The notes under the pieces are model-generated. The model made no database searches. It was not told where the DNA came from and saw nothing but the letters and a program-made list of their open reading frames with translations. DNA of 64,000 bases, from assembly GCA_021828405.1 (NCBI GenBank), contig JAKARZ010000003.1:22171-86170 (forward strand). The letters run 5' to 3'. Every line of letters starts with the position of its first letter. The stretch's first letter is position 1. Shown here piece by piece: positions 25,108-33,927 of this stretch. The DNA is from Bacillota bacterium. Lineage in GTDB: Bacteria; Bacillota_E; Sulfobacillia; Sulfobacillales; JAIMBI01. A program made the position numbers and the translations under genes.

Positions 25108-26250
25108 CTACAAAATGCCGGCGGCGGAGAGCCAGTACGCCCCGTTAAACGCGACTTTATACAGGTGAAGCAACGAGCCAGCCGCGACGGGCTGCGGAGG
25201 GTGGTCGTAATCAAACGTGATGTACGTGGCCTTACCAAGCCCCGTTTCGATAAAGCAGAACACTTTCCCATCGTAGTTCTGTGAGCCGTGTCCGCCGTGG
25301 AGACGATGTACAATGTTGGCCGCCACAACATCGGCTTGGAAGTGGGCAGTGGAGCCCGCTTTGCTGATAGGCAGGTCCGTGGCGTCGCCCAGTACGTAAA
25401 CATCTTCGGATCCTTTCATCAGCAGCGATCGACGATCGGTGGGCACCCAGTTTCCACTGTCCCCTATCCCAGACCGCCGAATCAGGTCCTGTCCCACATG
25501 CGGCGGCACGGCCACCAGGAGATCGTAAGACAGGGTTTCCCCTTCCAGACTTGTGACCGTGTGATTGGCGTAATCCACAACCTCCGGGTTGAAGAAGATG
25601 TGCGATTCGATGCCCCGAGCCTCAAATTCAGGCTTGACCCATTCCGCCACACCTTCGAGCGAGTGCGGACGTCCTATTGGGTAGGTGTACACAATCTGGC
25701 TGTGAGGCCCCAGGCCGCGGGCGTCCAACCAGTCTTGTAACATGAAAGTGAATTCCAGGGGGGCAACCGGACACTTGTGTGGAACCCCGACCACAATGAC
25801 CACCCGTCCTCCGGTGAACCCGTGGAGTGCCTCACGCAGTTTGAGCGCTCCTTCTTCCGTATAAAAGTGATGCCCGCCCTCGATCAACCCCGCTATCTGT
25901 TCTGGATCCGGACGGCTGCCGGTCGCAATGACCAGGAAGTCGTAAGGAATCTCTTCTCCTCCCCCGGACATCACCACCATGCGCCCACTGATGTCCACGC
26001 GCTCCGCCTCACCGTGAACCAGTCGAATTCGGCGATCCAAAATCATGCGCTCTTGGCGTTTGATCTCGGACGGGAGGGCCAAGTCGAAGGCCAGATACAG
26101 GAACAGGGGCTGGTACACATGCTGGTCCGTGTCGGAGATGATCGTGATCTCCACCTCACCGGCGTCGATGTCCGGACGGAGACGACGCGCCATCTGGTTG
26201 GCGACGATGGTGCCTCCGGTTCCTCCTCCTAGAATCAGTACGCGTTTCAT
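25108..26250 (-). CDS. sqr: Sulfide:quinone oxidoreductase
   Basis: A FAD enzyme that oxidises sulfide to sulfane sulfur or polysulfide and reduces quinone at the membrane surface. The N-terminal FAD site is VLILGGGTGGTIVANQMARRL, with VIATGSRPDP and VYVLGDATDLPISKAGS as later FAD contacts. Two redox cysteines are present: PHKCPVAP (near 160) and KVFCFIETG (near 332). A third cysteine, found near 128 in type I enzymes, is absent. The amphipathic C-terminus (LLHLYKVAFNGAYWLSAAGIL) fits monotopic membrane binding. Two ATGs are adjacent; the second is better placed after GAGGGGGG. The product would feed the TusA and DsrE carriers of the same operon. Confidence 0.93.
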   Translation of the reverse strand: MKRVLILGGGTGGTIVANQMARRLRPDIDAGEVEITIISDTDQHVYQPLFLYLAFDLALPSEIKRQERMILDRRIRLVHGEAERVDISGRMVVMSGGGEEIPYDFLVIATGSRPDPEQIAGLIEGGHHFYTEEGALKLREALHGFTGGRVVIVVGVPHKCPVAPLEFTFMLQDWLDARGLGPHSQIVYTYPIGRPHSLEGVAEWVKPEFEARGIESHIFFNPEVVDYANHTVTSLEGETLSYDLLVAVPPHVGQDLIRRSGIGDSGNWVPTDRRSLLMKGSEDVYVLGDATDLPISKAGSTAHFQADVVAANIVHRLHGGHGSQNYDGKVFCFIETGLGKATYITFDYDHPPQPVAAGSLLHLYKVAFNGAYWLSAAGIL

Positions 26251-26300
26251 CATACCCCCCTCTTCTCAGTGCCTGCGGTGCGCAATATGCGAGTTTAGCC

Positions 26301-26528
26301 CTATCGAGCCTTCCGAACTTGAATCTTGAAGATCCCATCCTCCTCTACGCTGGACACCAGCTCATGGCCCGCCCGCGCCACCCACTCCGGAATGTCTTTG
26401 GCGGATCCCCGATCCGACGACCACACCTCCAGGACCGTGCCCACGGCCTCCTGGCGGATCCCCTTGATGAGCTCCATCAGTGGCCCCGGGCAGTACGAGT
26501 TCCTCGCGTCGATCGTTTTTGTGGTCAC
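26301..26528 (-). CDS. TusA-family protein of the sqr operon
   Basis: A 75-residue TusA-like sulfur carrier with a CPGP form of the motif (TIDARNSYCPGPLMELIKGI, active Cys near 14). The longer frame upstream is not real: a GTG at 26528 lies 8 bp after AAGGAGGG and gives the family length. It has the following WSSDRGSAKDIPEWVARAGHELV block. It is only distantly related to the TusA of the sHdr operon (CPLP), so the cell has two specialised carriers. It lies between the third dsrE and sqr. Confidence 0.9.
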   Translation of the reverse strand: MTTKTIDARNSYCPGPLMELIKGIRQEAVGTVLEVWSSDRGSAKDIPEWVARAGHELVSSVEEDGIFKIQVRKAR

Positions 26529-26649
26529 CGTCTGCACCCTCCTTCGCTCCGCCGCTCTCTGTGTCGGGGCCCTGCGGTCGACCCGGCGCGCGGTTCCCGC
26601 CCGGCGCCGGTTCTCCACCCGCCAGGGCCATGTCCCTAAACGTCCCGCA

Positions 26650-27030
26650 TCACAGCGCGATGGTGGTCCCACTGCTGGCCTTGCCAAGAAATCCAGCGAT
26701 GCCCATCATGTCATCGAAAACCGGGACCAAATCGGCCAGCGTCCACTGATAGAGATCTGCCACGAGGCTGCACGCGTACACGGTCACATCCCCAAGCGTC
26801 TTGGCTTGGCTCAGCAAGCTCAGGTAATCTTCCCCGCCCGCGTCTGCCAACTTGTGGCCAACCGGTCCTTTGCCCACTGTGGCCCGCACCCCCGGGTCCT
26901 GGTGAAATGCCGGCAGCGCCTCCATCGACACGAACACATTCACCGGCATGTCCAAACTGCCAGCGACCAAGGCCATCATGACGGCGGCGTGAATTTTGGC
27001 GTAATCCCCGGACAGAACGATGATGTTCAT
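26650..27030 (-). CDS. DsrE-like protein heading the sqr operon
   Basis: A 126-residue DsrE/F-like protein, MNIIVLSGDYAKIHAAVMMALVAGSLD…, with a cysteine in VTVYACSLVADLYQWT at about residue 86. It ends with a hydrophobic Gly-rich segment (DDMMGIAGFLGKASSGTTIAL), a pattern known from DsrE-type proteins encoded beside tusA and sqr. AAGGAGGAG precedes the ATG. It opens the operon dsrE-tusA-sqr-DUF1641. I infer that it takes up sulfane sulfur produced by SQR. Confidence 0.88.
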   Translation of the reverse strand: MNIIVLSGDYAKIHAAVMMALVAGSLDMPVNVFVSMEALPAFHQDPGVRATVGKGPVGHKLADAGGEDYLSLLSQAKTLGDVTVYACSLVADLYQWTLADLVPVFDDMMGIAGFLGKASSGTTIAL

Positions 27031-27842
27031 CTCAACTGTCTCCTCCTTCTGGTGTTCTCACGGTGTTGCTTCGACCGTCACGCCACCGGGCTGATCCTCC
27101 GGTAACGTCCAGCGACGAAAACCCTCAACGCGCCAATGACCGCCATTTGCTCCTGTGATGGCTCCATCTCCATCCCATGTCCATCCCTTCGGCCGTCGTG
27201 GTCCTCGCGGAGGAAACTGGTCCGGACGGAAGCCAATCGAAAGGGCCGCCGGGGACCGGGCGGGTGACGTCCGCTGTACCTGGGGCGGCCTCCACAGCCG
27301 CCATCGCATTGGATTTCATCGCACGCGGAAACTTGGACGCATAGCGAGTGACCGGAGCGTCTTGGGCTCCGATACAGCTCCATGAGTCTCTCGGGACAAC
27401 CACCCGTGTACCCTCCAGGGTCGCCTCGGCGGCCTCCAACCCATGCGCCCGATGGACACCACTCTGCAACCGGCTCTGGCCCTTGCTTGCCTGCTGACGC
27501 ACATTCGGTGGACCTGCTCCGAGTATAGGCCCCAGCCCCCGGCGAGCCACGCTCGTTGGGGGTATGATTTCGCGGCAATCGCCAGCGTGCCCGATGGCAT
27601 CCGACCATGGCCCACGCTCAACTGCCGGTTTTGGAAGTGGACACCTGTCCCAAAAGGATTTGGCCCTTTCGGCCCCCCCAGAGGTCACTGGCCTGCGGCG
27701 ATGGGACCCCTCGGCACCGCTCCGGACGGCCGACTGCGGGCAAACCTCACGCAACCCGGTCGTAGAGGATCCCTCCCCGCTCGACTACCGTAGGGATGAG
27801 ATACCACGACATGACAGACTCGATGCGGATGGGAGGAGCAAC
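27031..27842. other. Intergenic region between divergent sqr and sdh operons
   Basis: About 800 bp without a convincing gene. A minus-strand frame ending at 27058 has a protein-like tail (WRVEGFRRWTLPEDQPGGVTVE) and could be the end of a lost gene. Promoters for both operons must lie here, but I could not single them out. Confidence 0.4.
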
Positions 27843-28592
27843 ATGGCATACGCTAGGCCGCATCGCACATGGCGATGGGCTCCCTGGGTGGAGCCCACGG
27901 TAACACTGGTCGTGTTTTCCGCTTTCGTTCTGTACGCGCTTGGGGTCGTGCTGTTTGAACGGTCGGGGCAGTACCAGAATTATGTGTCCCCGTTTTTCTC
28001 TCCGCCGTTGGGACAGTGGCTCGGAATCCCCGTTGCCCCAGCCGTGCTGGTGGCATGGATCCCGCTGCTGTTTCGTGGCACGTGCTACTACTACCGACGA
28101 GAATATTATCACGCTTTCGCGAGAGACCCCTTCACGTGCGGCGCCGCCGAACGCCCCCAGCGCACCTACACCGGAGAGCGCAAGTGGCCGTGGGTTCTGA
28201 ACAATACGCACCGGTATTGGTGGTTTCTGGCCGCAGTCGTGTTGCTCTTTTTGTGGAAGGACACCATCGCGTCCTTCATCTTTGACGGTCACTTCGGAGT
28301 CGGGGTCGGGTCGCTGCTGATGCTGGCAAACGTGGTGCTGCTCACCGCCTACACGTTGTCGTGCCATGCCTTTCGACACATGGTGGTCGACCGGCCGGAC
28401 TGTGCCGCGTGCCCTCGCAGGGTCGGCGCGGCTGAGCCGCCCGCGCGGGCGCCGTGGTGGCGACGCATTTCTGGGTGGCACCGTCATCACGGCAGCTATG
28501 CGTGGGCCTCCATGTTGAGCGTTTGGGCCACGGACATCTACATTCGCTTGCTGATGGCACACACCATCGTGGATGTGAGGTTACTGAAATGA
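27843..28592 (+). CDS. Succinate dehydrogenase membrane anchor (Sdh1 type)
   Basis: A 249-residue integral membrane protein with about five hydrophobic helices (VEPTVTLVVFSAFVLYALGVVLF; WLGIPVAPAVLVAWIPLLF; FLAAVVLLFLWKDTIASFIF; GSLLMLANVVLLTAYTLSC; ASMLSVWATDIYIRLLMAH). The motif RGTCYYYRREYYHAFARDP with NNTHRYWWF matches the single-subunit anchor of the actinobacterial Sdh1 class. It anchors SdhAB and reduces menaquinone. GGAGG lies 6 bp before the ATG, and its stop overlaps the sdhA start (ATGA). The frame upstream of 27843 is chance. Confidence 0.85.
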   Translation: MAYARPHRTWRWAPWVEPTVTLVVFSAFVLYALGVVLFERSGQYQNYVSPFFSPPLGQWLGIPVAPAVLVAWIPLLFRGTCYYYRREYYHAFARDPFTCGAAERPQRTYTGERKWPWVLNNTHRYWWFLAAVVLLFLWKDTIASFIFDGHFGVGVGSLLMLANVVLLTAYTLSCHAFRHMVVDRPDCAACPRRVGAAEPPARAPWWRRISGWHRHHGSYAWASMLSVWATDIYIRLLMAHTIVDVRLLK

Positions 28593-30307
28593 GCAAGAAG
28601 CAAGGGCACGCCTGGGAAACCGTGACGCACGACGTGTTGGTGGTCGGCGCTGGCGGAGCGGGACTCAGGGCCGCCGTCGCCATCCGCGAAGCCGGCCTGT
28701 CCGTCGGCGTGGTCAGCAAGAGCCTGATGGGCAAGGCTCACACAGTAATGGCGGAGGGGGGGATTGCCGCCGCCATGGGGCACGTGGACGCCCGCGACAG
28801 CGCGGAGGTCCATTTCCGGGACACCATGAAGAGCGGTCACCTCATCAACAATGCACGGATGGTCGAGCTGCTGACGACGGAGGCCCCGGAGCGGGTGCTG
28901 GAGTTGGAGGCCTGGGGGGCAGTGTTCGACCGCACCCCCAAGGGCGAGATCATGCAGCGGGCGTTTGGGGCCCACACCTATCGCCGGCTCTGCCACGTGG
29001 GGGACCACACCGGTAAAGAGTTGCTGCGGACGCTGCAGAATCGGGTGACCCACCTGGGAGTGGCATTCTACCCCGAAGTCATTGTCACGCGGCTGTTTCA
29101 AGAACAGGGACACATGGCCGGCGCCCTCGCCTATCAGCGCATCGACGGCCGGTTTGTGCTGTTTCAGGCACCCGCCATCGTCTTGGCGACGGGCGGGTGG
29201 GGCCGATTGTATGCCGTGAGTTCTAACTCGTGGGAAAACACGGGAGACGGGACCGCCCTGGCTCTGTCCGTGGGTGCTGAGCTGATGGATATGGAGATGG
29301 TGCAATTCCATCCCACCGGCATGGTCTGGCCACCGGGGGTCCGGGGGCTCCTGGTCACAGAAGGCGTGCGGGGGGAAGGGGGAATTCTCGTCAACGCCGA
29401 GGGCGAGCGCTTCATGGCCCGGTACGACGCCGAGCGCATGGAACTGTCCTCGCGCGATGTCGTGGCGCGAGCCATCTACCGTGAAGTCCAGGCCGGGCGG
29501 GGCACCCCCCACGGTGGAGCGTGGCTGGACATCACGAGCCGCGGCGCAGCCTTCATCAACCGCAAGTTGCCGAACATGCGAGCGCAATTTCAGGAGCTTG
29601 CCGACGTGGATATCACGCGCCAGCCCATGGAAGTCGCGCCGACCTGCCACTACATGATGGGAGGCATTCGGGTGGAGCCGGACACCTGCGCCACGCCGGT
29701 GCCCGGCCTGTTTGCAGCGGGGGAGGTGGCTGCCGGGCTGCATGGGGCCAATCGGCTGGGCGGCAATTCCTTGGCGGACCTCTTGGTATTTGGCAGGCGA
29801 GCCGGTGAATCCGCTGCGCGCTTCGCAGCAGAAACTGCGCGGCGGCCGACCATCTCCGGCAGCGAGGTTGTCGCCGAAATCGGCCGCGTCCTTGAACCCT
29901 CGGAGCGCGCGAGCGGGGTCAGCCCCTATGCGTTGCTTGGTGACCTCCAGAGGGTGATGAGCGAACACGTCGGCATCGTCCGGAATCGCCTGGGCCTCCA
30001 GCAGGCATTGGATCGCATCTTGGCTTTGCGGGAACGAGCGAGACGGCTCGGGGCTGCCGGCGGTACCGTGTACAATCCCGGGTGGAACTTGTCGCTCGAC
30101 CTGGATGCCTTGCTTCTGCTGGGTGAAGCCATTGCTCGCAGCGCCCTGAAGCGGACCGAAAGCCGGGGGGCCCACTACCGGGCCGATTTCCCCGAAGAAG
30201 ATCCCGCTTGGGGAGAGGTCAACGTCGTCGTCGCCCGGGACGACGAAGGCACTCTGCAGTTGCGAACGGTGCCTGTGGCCCGACCGGAGCCGCAGCGGGC
30301 ACCCTAG
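28589..30307 (+). CDS. sdhA: Succinate dehydrogenase/fumarate reductase flavoprotein subunit
   Basis: A 572-residue flavoprotein that interconverts succinate and fumarate. It has the N-terminal FAD site VLVVGAGGAGLRAAVAIREAG and the covalent-flavin histidine in GKAHTVMAEGGIAAAMG (His51). The substrate block HPTGMVWPPGVRGLLVTEGVRGEGG is present, as is NRLGGNSLADLLVFGRRAG near the C-terminus. The ATG overlaps the stop of the anchor gene. The gene order C-A-B, with one anchor gene, is that of Sdh1-type operons. Confidence 0.95.
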   Translation: MSKKQGHAWETVTHDVLVVGAGGAGLRAAVAIREAGLSVGVVSKSLMGKAHTVMAEGGIAAAMGHVDARDSAEVHFRDTMKSGHLINNARMVELLTTEAPERVLELEAWGAVFDRTPKGEIMQRAFGAHTYRRLCHVGDHTGKELLRTLQNRVTHLGVAFYPEVIVTRLFQEQGHMAGALAYQRIDGRFVLFQAPAIVLATGGWGRLYAVSSNSWENTGDGTALALSVGAELMDMEMVQFHPTGMVWPPGVRGLLVTEGVRGEGGILVNAEGERFMARYDAERMELSSRDVVARAIYREVQAGRGTPHGGAWLDITSRGAAFINRKLPNMRAQFQELADVDITRQPMEVAPTCHYMMGGIRVEPDTCATPVPGLFAAGEVAAGLHGANRLGGNSLADLLVFGRRAGESAARFAAETARRPTISGSEVVAEIGRVLEPSERASGVSPYALLGDLQRVMSEHVGIVRNRLGLQQALDRILALRERARRLGAAGGTVYNPGWNLSLDLDALLLLGEAIARSALKRTESRGAHYRADFPEEDPAWGEVNVVVARDDEGTLQLRTVPVARPEPQRAP

Positions 30308-30336
30308 ACGAAAGAATCGACTAGGAGGGCAAAGTC

Positions 30337-31167
30337 ATGGCGATGCGGCACTCGGAGGGCCTGCCTGACGGTGAACCGGAACGGGTCCTGTACGTTTTCC
30401 GCGGCGATGCTCAGCACGGGGAGGAGGTGGCGTATCGCGTGCCGGTCGTCCCCGGCATGGTCGTGCTGGACGCCTTGCACTACATCCAAGCCCACGACGC
30501 ACCCGACCTGGCGCTGCGCTGGAACTGCAAGGCCGCCCACTGTGGGTCGTGCTCCGGGGAGATCAACGGGCAGCCGCGACTGTTTTGCAAAACCCGCCTC
30601 GACGCCTATGGATCCGAAGAGATCCATGTCGGGCCGTTGCGCACCTTCCCGATCATACGGGATCTCGTGACCGACGTGTCGTGGAACTACGAGCGGGCCC
30701 GGCAATTGGAGCCCGCCTTTCACCCGGCGGAGCCACCACCTTTTCGTTTGCAGCAGTGGGAAGTTGACCGTGTCGAAGAGTTCCACCGATGCATCGAATG
30801 CTTCCTCTGTCAGGACGCCTGCCACGTCTTGCGGGAGCACGGCCTGTTTGGCGAGTATTGGGGTCCGCAGCTGATGGTGAGAATTGCCGAATTGGAACTG
30901 CATCCCAAAGACACCGAGGAGCGGATCGATCTGCTCCATGGCGCTGCGGGGCTGGGGTTTTGCAACGTGACCCACTGCTGCTCGGATGTATGTCCTGAAG
31001 CGATCGAGATCACTCACAACGCGATCATTCCCCTGAAAGAACGGGTCGCCGATCAGCACTACGACCCCCTTAGGCGATGGCTGCAGAAGTTGACGCGGCC
31101 GAGCGACCACACCGCCCATCCCCCCGGCACCGTTCCGGACGGCGGCAACACTCACCCGCAGCGCTGA
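30337..31167 (+). CDS. sdhB: Succinate dehydrogenase/fumarate reductase iron-sulfur subunit
   Basis: A 276-residue Fe-S subunit. The [2Fe-2S] ligands are Cys64, Cys69, Cys72 and Cys84 (WNCKAAHCGSCSGEING..RLFC). The second block is RCIECFLCQDACHV (about 151-164), which lacks the usual proline after the last Cys, and the third is CNVTHCCSDVCPEAI. AGGAGGG lies about 9 bp before the ATG. The C-terminal 25 residues are Pro/His-rich and poorly conserved in appearance. It ends the sdh operon; a MenG-like methyltransferase follows 144 bp later. Confidence 0.94.
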   Translation: MAMRHSEGLPDGEPERVLYVFRGDAQHGEEVAYRVPVVPGMVVLDALHYIQAHDAPDLALRWNCKAAHCGSCSGEINGQPRLFCKTRLDAYGSEEIHVGPLRTFPIIRDLVTDVSWNYERARQLEPAFHPAEPPPFRLQQWEVDRVEEFHRCIECFLCQDACHVLREHGLFGEYWGPQLMVRIAELELHPKDTEERIDLLHGAAGLGFCNVTHCCSDVCPEAIEITHNAIIPLKERVADQHYDPLRRWLQKLTRPSDHTAHPPGTVPDGGNTHPQR

Positions 31168-31311
31168 CGGCGCGCACGCGGCCGCGTTCGGCTGTAGGCA
31201 CCCTTCCACCGACAGGCGGGTCCTAGCCAAGCCCCTGGGGCTACGAAGGCAGAGTCAGACTCCTTGAGTCCAAAGATCGGTTCGTGACTCTCGAGGGAAG
31301 GATGGAGTGGG

Positions 31312-31995
31312 ATGGTGGACAGGGACAACCGCCCAATCTTCAACGGGATTGCGGCAGAATATGATTGGCGGAGTGTTGGCCTTTCTTGGGGCGGACTGTG
31401 GGCATGGCACCGGGTGGCTTGCACGTGGCTGCCGATTGCACCCGGCGAGCGCGTGCTGGACGTCGGATGCGGCACGGGTGTGGTTCTTCGTCGCTGTGCC
31501 GAACGCGTGGGAGGGCATGGCTCCTTTGTGGGAGTGGACCCGTCGGCCGCCATGCTGGCGATCGCGAAGCGGCGGTCTCACGCCGACAGCGACGCCGACA
31601 TTCAGTGGATCGAAGCCGATGGGCAGGAGTTGCCGCTTGCAGACTCGACATTCGACTGGGTCACCGCTCAGTTTTCGCTACGCAACATGCCCGAATGGCC
31701 GCGCGCTTTGAACGAGTTCGTCCGGGTGCTGAAGCCGGGTGGCCATCTGGTCATTCTCGACCTGGTTCGCCCGCGCTCGGTCTTCGGACGGCTCGGCCTC
31801 TTTTATCTCCGAGCCGCGACGGCGCTCCCGGGTCTTACAGCCTACCGTGCCATCTACACGTCTCTGATGGCCTTCGTGCACGGGGATGAGCTTGTCGCGC
31901 GGATCGAGACCAACTTGTCGGCGCGAATTGTTAAGCGCTGGGTTGGCGGGTTAGTGATTCTCGTCGTCGCATCAAAAGCCGGCGTCTCAGCGTAG
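31312..31995 (+). CDS. UbiE/MenG-like methyltransferase
   Basis: A 227-residue class I SAM-dependent methyltransferase. It begins with the UbiE-like FNGIAAEYDWRSVGLSWGG, then motif I VLDVGCGTGVVLRR (about 48-61), motif II GVDPSAAMLAIAKRR, and the UbiE signature AQFSLRNMPEWPRAL. The resemblance is to demethylmenaquinone methyltransferase, the last step of menaquinone synthesis. That would fit a neighbour of Sdh and a cell with EMO and SQR, but other small-molecule methyltransferases share these motifs. The ATG has a weak ribosome binding site. Confidence 0.8.
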   Translation: MVDRDNRPIFNGIAAEYDWRSVGLSWGGLWAWHRVACTWLPIAPGERVLDVGCGTGVVLRRCAERVGGHGSFVGVDPSAAMLAIAKRRSHADSDADIQWIEADGQELPLADSTFDWVTAQFSLRNMPEWPRALNEFVRVLKPGGHLVILDLVRPRSVFGRLGLFYLRAATALPGLTAYRAIYTSLMAFVHGDELVARIETNLSARIVKRWVGGLVILVVASKAGVSA

Positions 31996-32601
31996 TGCGC
32001 CGTCGGACCGCTGCGACACGGCCGAAGCCCTCCGTGCGGCTCGGGCGCCTCCAGCCAAGTGTCCACGCGCACGGCCACGCTTGAGTAAACTCCTGGGGTC
32101 AGGCGTTCTGGGTCTGGGCCATGCCCAAAGGGTTCTGCGGGAGCGGGAGTGCAACTTCCTTCCCCCGTTTCTTCCCCCGTTTCTTCCCACCGTTTCTTCC
32201 ACAACACGGCGCCTGACGACTCCCCGCTCATCGCCGGGGAGACATACCGCGCCCGCCTGCCACGCCAGCAGTTCACCGGAAGGCCCCCAACTCCCCCTGA
32301 TGCTGTTGGCGGAGCATGGGAGGTCCGTCGTCCCGTTGCCCGCAGATCCGCGCCCCTTTTCAGACGGCCCACAGTCCCCGCCCAAACGCAATCCTTATAC
32401 CCTCCCCCGAGATGGCACTTGGACCTTGCCCCGGAGGCACTTTGACCCGTAGCAGGATCCGTTGGACATCACGGCCAGCACCACACATCCATGGAACACA
32501 AGTCCGGGGGCACCATACATCGGCGCCTTTGACCCTAGCCACTACAGTGGACCCATGGCATCCTGATGGTGGAGTCCGACCCACATTGAACAGCAAAGGA
32601 T
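31996..32601. other. Non-coding stretch with a 12-bp tandem repeat
   Basis: No gene is supported in about 600 bp. At 32161-32200 the unit tcccccgtttct occurs twice in a row, followed by a third copy with one inserted base (tcccaccgtttct). The rest holds no feature I can name. Confidence 0.5.
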
Positions 32602-33186
32602 GTGGAGCAGTTGTTTGTTGATTATCTCGCCGTGATGCTAGTCAACCTAGGAGCAGGGCTTGCACTGGGGGCGCACTACCTCTACATGAAGCCCGACAAG
32701 CAGTTCCGCAAGAGTTGGGCTGCCGGCTTCTTCGCGGTTGGTTTGGTGGGCCTCCTCACCTCGGTCCCGATGACCCTCGATTGGCCCTTGCCCGGCGGCT
32801 ACAACGTGGCCTATGGCGAGCCCGCCCTGTTGCTCAGCGCGCTGTTCCTGGCTGCCGCCATGACCCTGGTCTTTGAGTGGGAGCCCCTGATTCCCGCAAT
32901 CTACGGGTTCTTTGCCGCCATCTACGCGGTGGTCATCGGCTTTCGCATCTACAACCTGCACTTGAGTTCCGATCCGTTCGCCGCCTTCATGGGCTACCTG
33001 CTCACGGGTATCGGCGGCATGCTGGTTCTTCCGACCCTGCAATGGCACGACAACCGCACGCTCCGGGTGCTAACCGCCATTATCCTAGGGCTGGCCGCGC
33101 TGCTGTGGCTGTTCATCGGCTACCAGGCCGGCTGGGGCCACGTCGCCGACTTTGCCAAGTACCTCCCCGCGAGCATGCACAAGTAG
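32602..33186 (+). CDS. DUF981-family membrane protein
   Basis: A 194-residue protein with about six membrane helices: VDYLAVMLVNLGAGLALGAHYLY, AAGFFAVGLVGLLTSVPM, PALLLSALFLAAAMTLVF, LIPAIYGFFAAIYAVVIGF, FMGYLLTGIGGMLVLP and LTAIILGLAALLWLFIG. The blocks WPLPGGYNVAYGEPALL and FRIYNL match the DUF981 family, whose function is unknown. The start is GTG 32602 or, better spaced after AAAGGA, TTG 32611. It stands alone and is followed by a strong terminator. Confidence 0.82.
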   Translation: MEQLFVDYLAVMLVNLGAGLALGAHYLYMKPDKQFRKSWAAGFFAVGLVGLLTSVPMTLDWPLPGGYNVAYGEPALLLSALFLAAAMTLVFEWEPLIPAIYGFFAAIYAVVIGFRIYNLHLSSDPFAAFMGYLLTGIGGMLVLPTLQWHDNRTLRVLTAIILGLAALLWLFIGYQAGWGHVADFAKYLPASMHK

Positions 33187-33204
33187 CCGCGCTCGTGGTG
33201 CTCC

Positions 33205-33236
33205 GCACACGCCCCGCCCTCGCGCGGGGCGTGTGC
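33205..33236 (+). terminator. Rho-independent-like terminator after DUF981 gene
   Basis: GCACACGCCCCG (33205-33216) and CGGGGCGTGTGC (33225-33236) form a perfect 12-bp stem with an 8-base loop, 18 bp after the stop codon, followed by CCTTTCC. Confidence 0.75.
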
Positions 33237-33237
33237 C

Positions 33238-33265
33238 TTTCCACTCGTATTTACCCTCTTATATT
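33238..33265 (+). promoter_or_regulatory. Possible promoter of the YggT-like gene
   Basis: TTTCCA (33238-33243) and TATATT (33260-33265) are 16 bp apart in an AT-rich pocket of otherwise GC-rich DNA. The following gene begins 280 bp downstream, so a long leader would be implied; support is modest. Confidence 0.3.
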
Positions 33266-33543
33266 ATCACTCAGTGGTATCGTCAGCGTGACCCTTCACA
33301 ACATATAGTCGTTTTAACCACACACCAACATTGTGTTATCACATGATGGCGATGCGGCGGCGGTTCTGGCTGACACTGGGCCGCACCGGAGCCCGCGCTT
33401 CCGTGTCCACCCGCGGTGAATGTTCTCGCGGTCCACCGGCAGTGCGAGGCTCCGATCTCTGCTACGCCACGGACCCTTCGGGCACTACTAAAGGCACAGG
33501 GCGGAAGCTGCCCGCTCGGTCGATGGGGAAGGAGATGGACTGC

Positions 33544-33927
33544 ATGGCCAAACAATCACAGGAGCGACCAGGAAAGGTTGATCACGAACCGCTGGCGGTG
33601 TACCCGGCTGGGTCCGCGATTCGGGACACCCCGCCCGGCGACGTACTGGCGGTCAGGGTGGTACGCATTCTGGCCGGGATCCTGATGGTGCTGCTGAGCT
33701 TCCGGTTCGTGCTCGCGCTTTTGGGCGCCAACCCATACAACGGATTCGTGCACACCATTTATGCGGCCACGTGGCCGCTTGTTGCGCCGTTTTACGGCAT
33801 GTTTGGGTACCCGTCCACGTATCCGCCGCGATTTGAGCTGTACACGCTGTTTGCCATGGCAGTGTACGCGCTGGTGGCATGGGGCCTCATGGCCGTGGTG
33901 CGGATCCGGCGCGCCGAAGACCCCTAG
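33544..33927 (+). CDS. YggT-like small membrane protein
   Basis: A 127-residue protein with two membrane helices (VVRILAGILMVLLSFRFVLALLG at about 42-64 and LYTLFAMAVYALVAWGLMAVV near the C-terminus). Between them lies PYNGFVHTIYAATWPLVAPFYGMF, the pattern of YggT-family proteins (membrane proteins of unclear, osmotic or division-related role). The ATG at 33544 has AAGGAG 9 bp upstream; ATGs at 33535 and earlier in frame are less well placed. Confidence 0.78.
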   Translation: MAKQSQERPGKVDHEPLAVYPAGSAIRDTPPGDVLAVRVVRILAGILMVLLSFRFVLALLGANPYNGFVHTIYAATWPLVAPFYGMFGYPSTYPPRFELYTLFAMAVYALVAWGLMAVVRIRRAEDP

